Shown: piece after piece, positions 61,512 to 64,000 of the stretch
How positions within the stretch are numbered: the first letter of the stretch is position 1
Layout: the number at the start of each line of letters is the position of its first letter
Assembly: GCF_013141775.1 (NCBI RefSeq)
Contig: NZ_WHOB01000059.1
Span: 1 to 64,000, forward strand
DNA length: 64,000 nt
Direction of reading: 5' to 3'
From: Paenibacillus phytohabitans
GTDB lineage: Bacteria; Bacillota; Bacilli; Paenibacillales; Paenibacillaceae
The notes under the pieces: generated by a model
What the model was told of the DNA's origin: nothing
Seen by the model: only the letters and a program-made list of their open reading frames with translations
Database searches by the model: none
Translations under genes and position numbers: made by a program

Positions 61512-62639
61512 ATGAAGTCCCGAGTCCGCACATTGCAGATCGCTTTCACCTATATTGGCACCATTGTGGGTGCCGGCTTCGCCACCGGCCAGGAAATTCT
61601 CCGTTTCTTCACAAGATACGGCCACTGGGCCCTGCTGACCATCCTGTTCTCCACCGCGATATTTATTTGGCTCGGCACCAAAATGATGATTATCGCCCGG
61701 CGGATCGAGGCAGACTCCTACGAAGATTTCAACCGCCATCTGTTTGGAGAAAAGGTTGGCTCCAGCATCAGCCTGTTCACCATGATTATTCTGATTGGCG
61801 TGAACAGCATCATGCTGGCGGGTGCCGGGGCTATTTTTAAGGAGCATCTCGGAATGCCCTATCAGGCGGGGCTGCTGCTCACCATTCTCGGGTCCTACCT
61901 GCTCCTGAAGCGCGGCATTTCCGGAATCCTGCAAATCAACAGCCTGGTGGTCCCTTTGATGCTTACTCTGTCGCTGATTATTGTATTTAATACGCTGGGT
62001 GTACCCGGTGCAGAAAGATTCCTGTTCCTGCCGACAGACCACAGCTTCTTCAGTGCCTGGATGTCTCCGCTCCTGTATACCGCCTTCAATCTCGGCATGG
62101 CCCAGGCTGTGCTTGTTCCGCTGGCCCGGCATACTGAAGACGAACAGGCGCTTGTACGCGGAGGGATTCTGGGCGGAGCCGGAATCGGATTCATGCTGCT
62201 GGCAGCCCATTTTGCCATGAGCTCACAGATGCCGGGAATTCTGCAGTTCGAGATTCCGATGGGCAGCATCGCCTTCCGGCTGGGTCCCGTCGTGCAGACG
62301 ATTTTTCTGCTGCTGATCTTCATGGAAATCTTCAGTACCTTCGTCGCTGACATCTATGGGGTTAGCGTTCAACTGCAGCAGCGCCTGCCGGTCGCTCCAG
62401 CCCTGGTAACCCCGCTGCTTATGCTGGTCTGTTATGTGTTCAGCCAATTCGGCTTCAGTTCCCTGCTCGGGGTATTCTACCCGATCTTCGGCGCCCTGTG
62501 CCTGGTGTGGGCGGTCATGCTGATGCGTGCCCCCATGTCACAGCCGCCGCGGCCAAGCGGTCCGCCTGCCTCTGGAAGCGGAGGTAAGGGCATAACCATT
62601 GTGGCGGTTAAGCCGGTGATCCGGACTACACGGAAATAA
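61512..62639 (+). CDS. YkvI-like membrane transporter
   Basis: A 375-residue membrane protein of about 10 helices. The first helix TYIGTIVGAGFATGQEILRFF is the diagnostic start of the YkvI family, which resembles amino-acid/sodium symporters. The ATG has GGAGGAG upstream. Its last 14 bases overlap the 3' end of the convergent YhaN-like gene, so there is no room for a terminator between them. Confidence 0.82.
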   Translation: MKSRVRTLQIAFTYIGTIVGAGFATGQEILRFFTRYGHWALLTILFSTAIFIWLGTKMMIIARRIEADSYEDFNRHLFGEKVGSSISLFTMIILIGVNSIMLAGAGAIFKEHLGMPYQAGLLLTILGSYLLLKRGISGILQINSLVVPLMLTLSLIIVFNTLGVPGAERFLFLPTDHSFFSAWMSPLLYTAFNLGMAQAVLVPLARHTEDEQALVRGGILGGAGIGFMLLAAHFAMSSQMPGILQFEIPMGSIAFRLGPVVQTIFLLLIFMEIFSTFVADIYGVSVQLQQRLPVAPALVTPLLMLVCYVFSQFGFSSLLGVFYPIFGALCLVWAVMLMRAPMSQPPRPSGPPASGSGGKGITIVAVKPVIRTTRK

Positions 62640-64000
62640 CCGCAGCGGCAGGAATAATTCCTGCAACTGCTTCGGCTACATGCCGGTGGCAGGTCATCAT
62701 CACAATCTGACGGGATACCGACAATTCGCCAAGCAGTCCGAGGGCCGCATGCAGGCGGTGTTCATCAAAATTTACAAACAGATCATCAAAGAACAGAGGC
62801 AGGTTCACCTGACTGCTCATGGTCTCTGAAAGGGCCAGCCGGATCGCCAGATACAGCTGTTCCGCCGTCCCCCGGCTAAGCAGCCCGCTGTCCATCAGCC
62901 CGGCATCCTTATGCTCCGCCTTAAGCTCCTTGTGCCCGAGAGTCATTACGATCCGGCGGTACTCCCCATGCGTCAGCTTGGAGAAATATACAGAGGCAAG
63001 CTGCAGCACCTGCGGCTGCTTCTCCTGTTCATAGATCCGCCGCGTCCGTCCCATAAGCTCGGCCGCCAGCGCCGTTACCGCATATTGCCCGGCCAGATTA
63101 TGCAGCGCCGCCCGCTGTTCTTCCAGCTGCTGAAGCGCCGAGTCCTCCATGCACCGCCCCCTCAGGTCCTCCCGTTCCTGCAGCAGCTTGCCGCGCTGCT
63201 GGAGCAGGGAACTGCGTTCTTCCTCCAGGCTCAACACCACTTCTTCCGCCGCCATACGTTCCTGTTCAAGCAGCCGTGCATCGTGATGCTCCAGCAGCAA
63301 GAGCAGCTCTTCCTTGCCTTCCTGCTCCCATCCGCCAAACATCGCCAGCTCCCACTGCCGTACCGACCTCGTCAGCTCACTATGCCTCATCCAGGCGGAT
63401 GAACGGCGCAGGAATTGTTCACCGTCCTCAGCGCCGCCTTCCTGAAGGAGCCTGCTGCTCCGCCCGTTCAGCTCCTTCTGCTCCCTCCGGTTCGCAGCCA
63501 GCTCCTCATGAACTTCAATCAGCCGCGCCTCTATACTCTCCCTGCGCAGCAGCTCTGTCTTCAGCACCTCCCATTCCCGCTTCCGCAGCTCCAGCCAGGT
63601 TAGCAGTGAAAGAGAATCCGGTGAAGCTTGAGTTGAAGCCTGGGCTCCGGCAGGAGGTTCAGCTTGGGGCTCCGGCTGCGGGCCTGATTGTGAGTCGGGA
63701 TGTGCGGAAGAGATCAAAGTAACAGAGGAGTGATCCCTGCGGGCCTCGGCAGCAGCCTCAGTATCTCTAAGCAGAATCATCCCTTCCTGCTCATAAGCAG
63801 CGCACTCTGACTCCAGTCCGCTGAGCCGGAGGGATAATTTGCCCTGCTGGCGGAGCAGTTCATTGCCCTGCTCCGCCAGGGCGAAGATATCCGGCAGGCT
63901 GTCCGGTGACAGCCCTTCCGGCAGCCCCCGCTGGCGCAGCCATTCTTCATAACGAGCGGCCAGCTCTGTGAAGCTGGCTTCGGCATTGTCCAGCTCCTCT
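62626..64000 (-). CDS. YhaN/SbcC-like coiled-coil ATPase, C-terminal part (cut by window edge)
   Basis: The open frame continues without a stop to the window end, so the gene starts outside. The visible 458 residues are long coiled coil, then the ABC signature LLSRGTAEQLYLAIRLAL and Walker B LPLFFDDLFVNFDE. The protein resembles YhaN and SbcC/Rad50-type ATPases that act in DNA-end processing with a YhaO/SbcD nuclease. A Pro/Gln/Ala-rich insertion (HPDSQSGPQPEPQAEPPAG onward) sits within the coiled coil. The Walker A half and the partner nuclease lie beyond 64000. Confidence 0.8.
   Translation of the reverse strand, partial: EELDNAEASFTELAARYEEWLRQRGLPEGLSPDSLPDIFALAEQGNELLRQQGKLSLRLSGLESECAAYEQEGMILLRDTEAAAEARRDHSSVTLISSAHPDSQSGPQPEPQAEPPAGAQASTQASPDSLSLLTWLELRKREWEVLKTELLRRESIEARLIEVHEELAANRREQKELNGRSSRLLQEGGAEDGEQFLRRSSAWMRHSELTRSVRQWELAMFGGWEQEGKEELLLLLEHHDARLLEQERMAAEEVVLSLEEERSSLLQQRGKLLQEREDLRGRCMEDSALQQLEEQRAALHNLAGQYAVTALAAELMGRTRRIYEQEKQPQVLQLASVYFSKLTHGEYRRIVMTLGHKELKAEHKDAGLMDSGLLSRGTAEQLYLAIRLALSETMSSQVNLPLFFDDLFVNFDEHRLHAALGLLGELSVSRQIVMMTCHRHVAEAVAGIIPAAAVISV

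Noticed and set aside
63777..63986. Separate small gene next to the YhaN-like gene
   Set aside because: The YhaN frame itself stays open through this part to the window end, with coiled-coil-like sequence; the other frame is a shadow.

Overview
The window looks like the chromosome of a Paenibacillus-type firmicute. The evidence is indirect: AGGAGG-type ribosome binding sites, medium-high GC, three carbohydrate uptake loci of the LplB/LplC/LipO type run by YesM/YesN-like regulators, GH2/GH5/GH51/GH94 enzymes, PadR-DUF2812 and YkvI-type genes, and rich families of structured intergenic repeats. No plasmid, phage or complete insertion sequence is present. A lone hairpin at 80-125 resembles an IS200/IS605 end.

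Layout. 0.1-5.1 kb: housekeeping-like single genes (glycerol dehydrogenase, a MerR regulator divergent from an SDR enzyme with paired operators, a toroid-like hypothetical, a HIT protein). 5.1-17.5 kb (all minus): beta-glucuronidase, GH94 phosphorylase, a membrane-anchored AraC regulator, solute-binding lipoprotein, two permeases and a secreted GH5 glucanase. A 1 kb repeat-filled gap splits the permeases from the binding protein. 17.9-28.7 kb (all minus): histidine kinase, response regulator, binding protein, two permeases, GH51 arabinofuranosidase and GH2 beta-galactosidase. 28.8-35.2 kb: AraC regulator divergent from a cytosolic sulfatase, a split chromate transporter, a ROK regulator and an anaerobic sulfatase-maturating radical SAM enzyme. 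35.3-36.7 kb: YihY membrane protein and a 52-bp tandem repeat. 36.8-45.3 kb (all minus): response regulator, kinase, two permeases, binding protein and an FAD-dependent oxidoreductase.

45.9-49 kb: a deletion-damaged GNAT gene, an ART-like hypothetical and a PadR/DUF2812 pair with a nested palindromic operator. 49-54.1 kb (minus): a compact operon of transporter, HyuA-like hydantoinase/oxoprolinase, HExxH metallopeptidase-like protein and GntR regulator. 54.3-57 kb: a G-skewed non-coding stretch and three AT-rich genes. 57.1-64 kb: tRNA-Leu(CAG), small conserved genes, SDR, xanthine phosphoribosyltransferase, a YkvI-like transporter and the 3' part of a YhaN/SbcC-like ATPase cut by the window edge.

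The genes fit a plant polysaccharide scavenger. Three importers bring in different oligosaccharides, cytosolic GH2/GH51/GH94 enzymes and a sulfatase trim them, and cre-like sites suggest carbon catabolite control. None of the three importers has its own ATPase, so a shared MsmX-type ATPase elsewhere is likely. The most unusual observations are a dispersed intergenic element whose long stem differs in sequence between copies yet stays base-paired, and the HyuA/HExxH/GntR/transporter operon, which lacks the usual HyuB partner.
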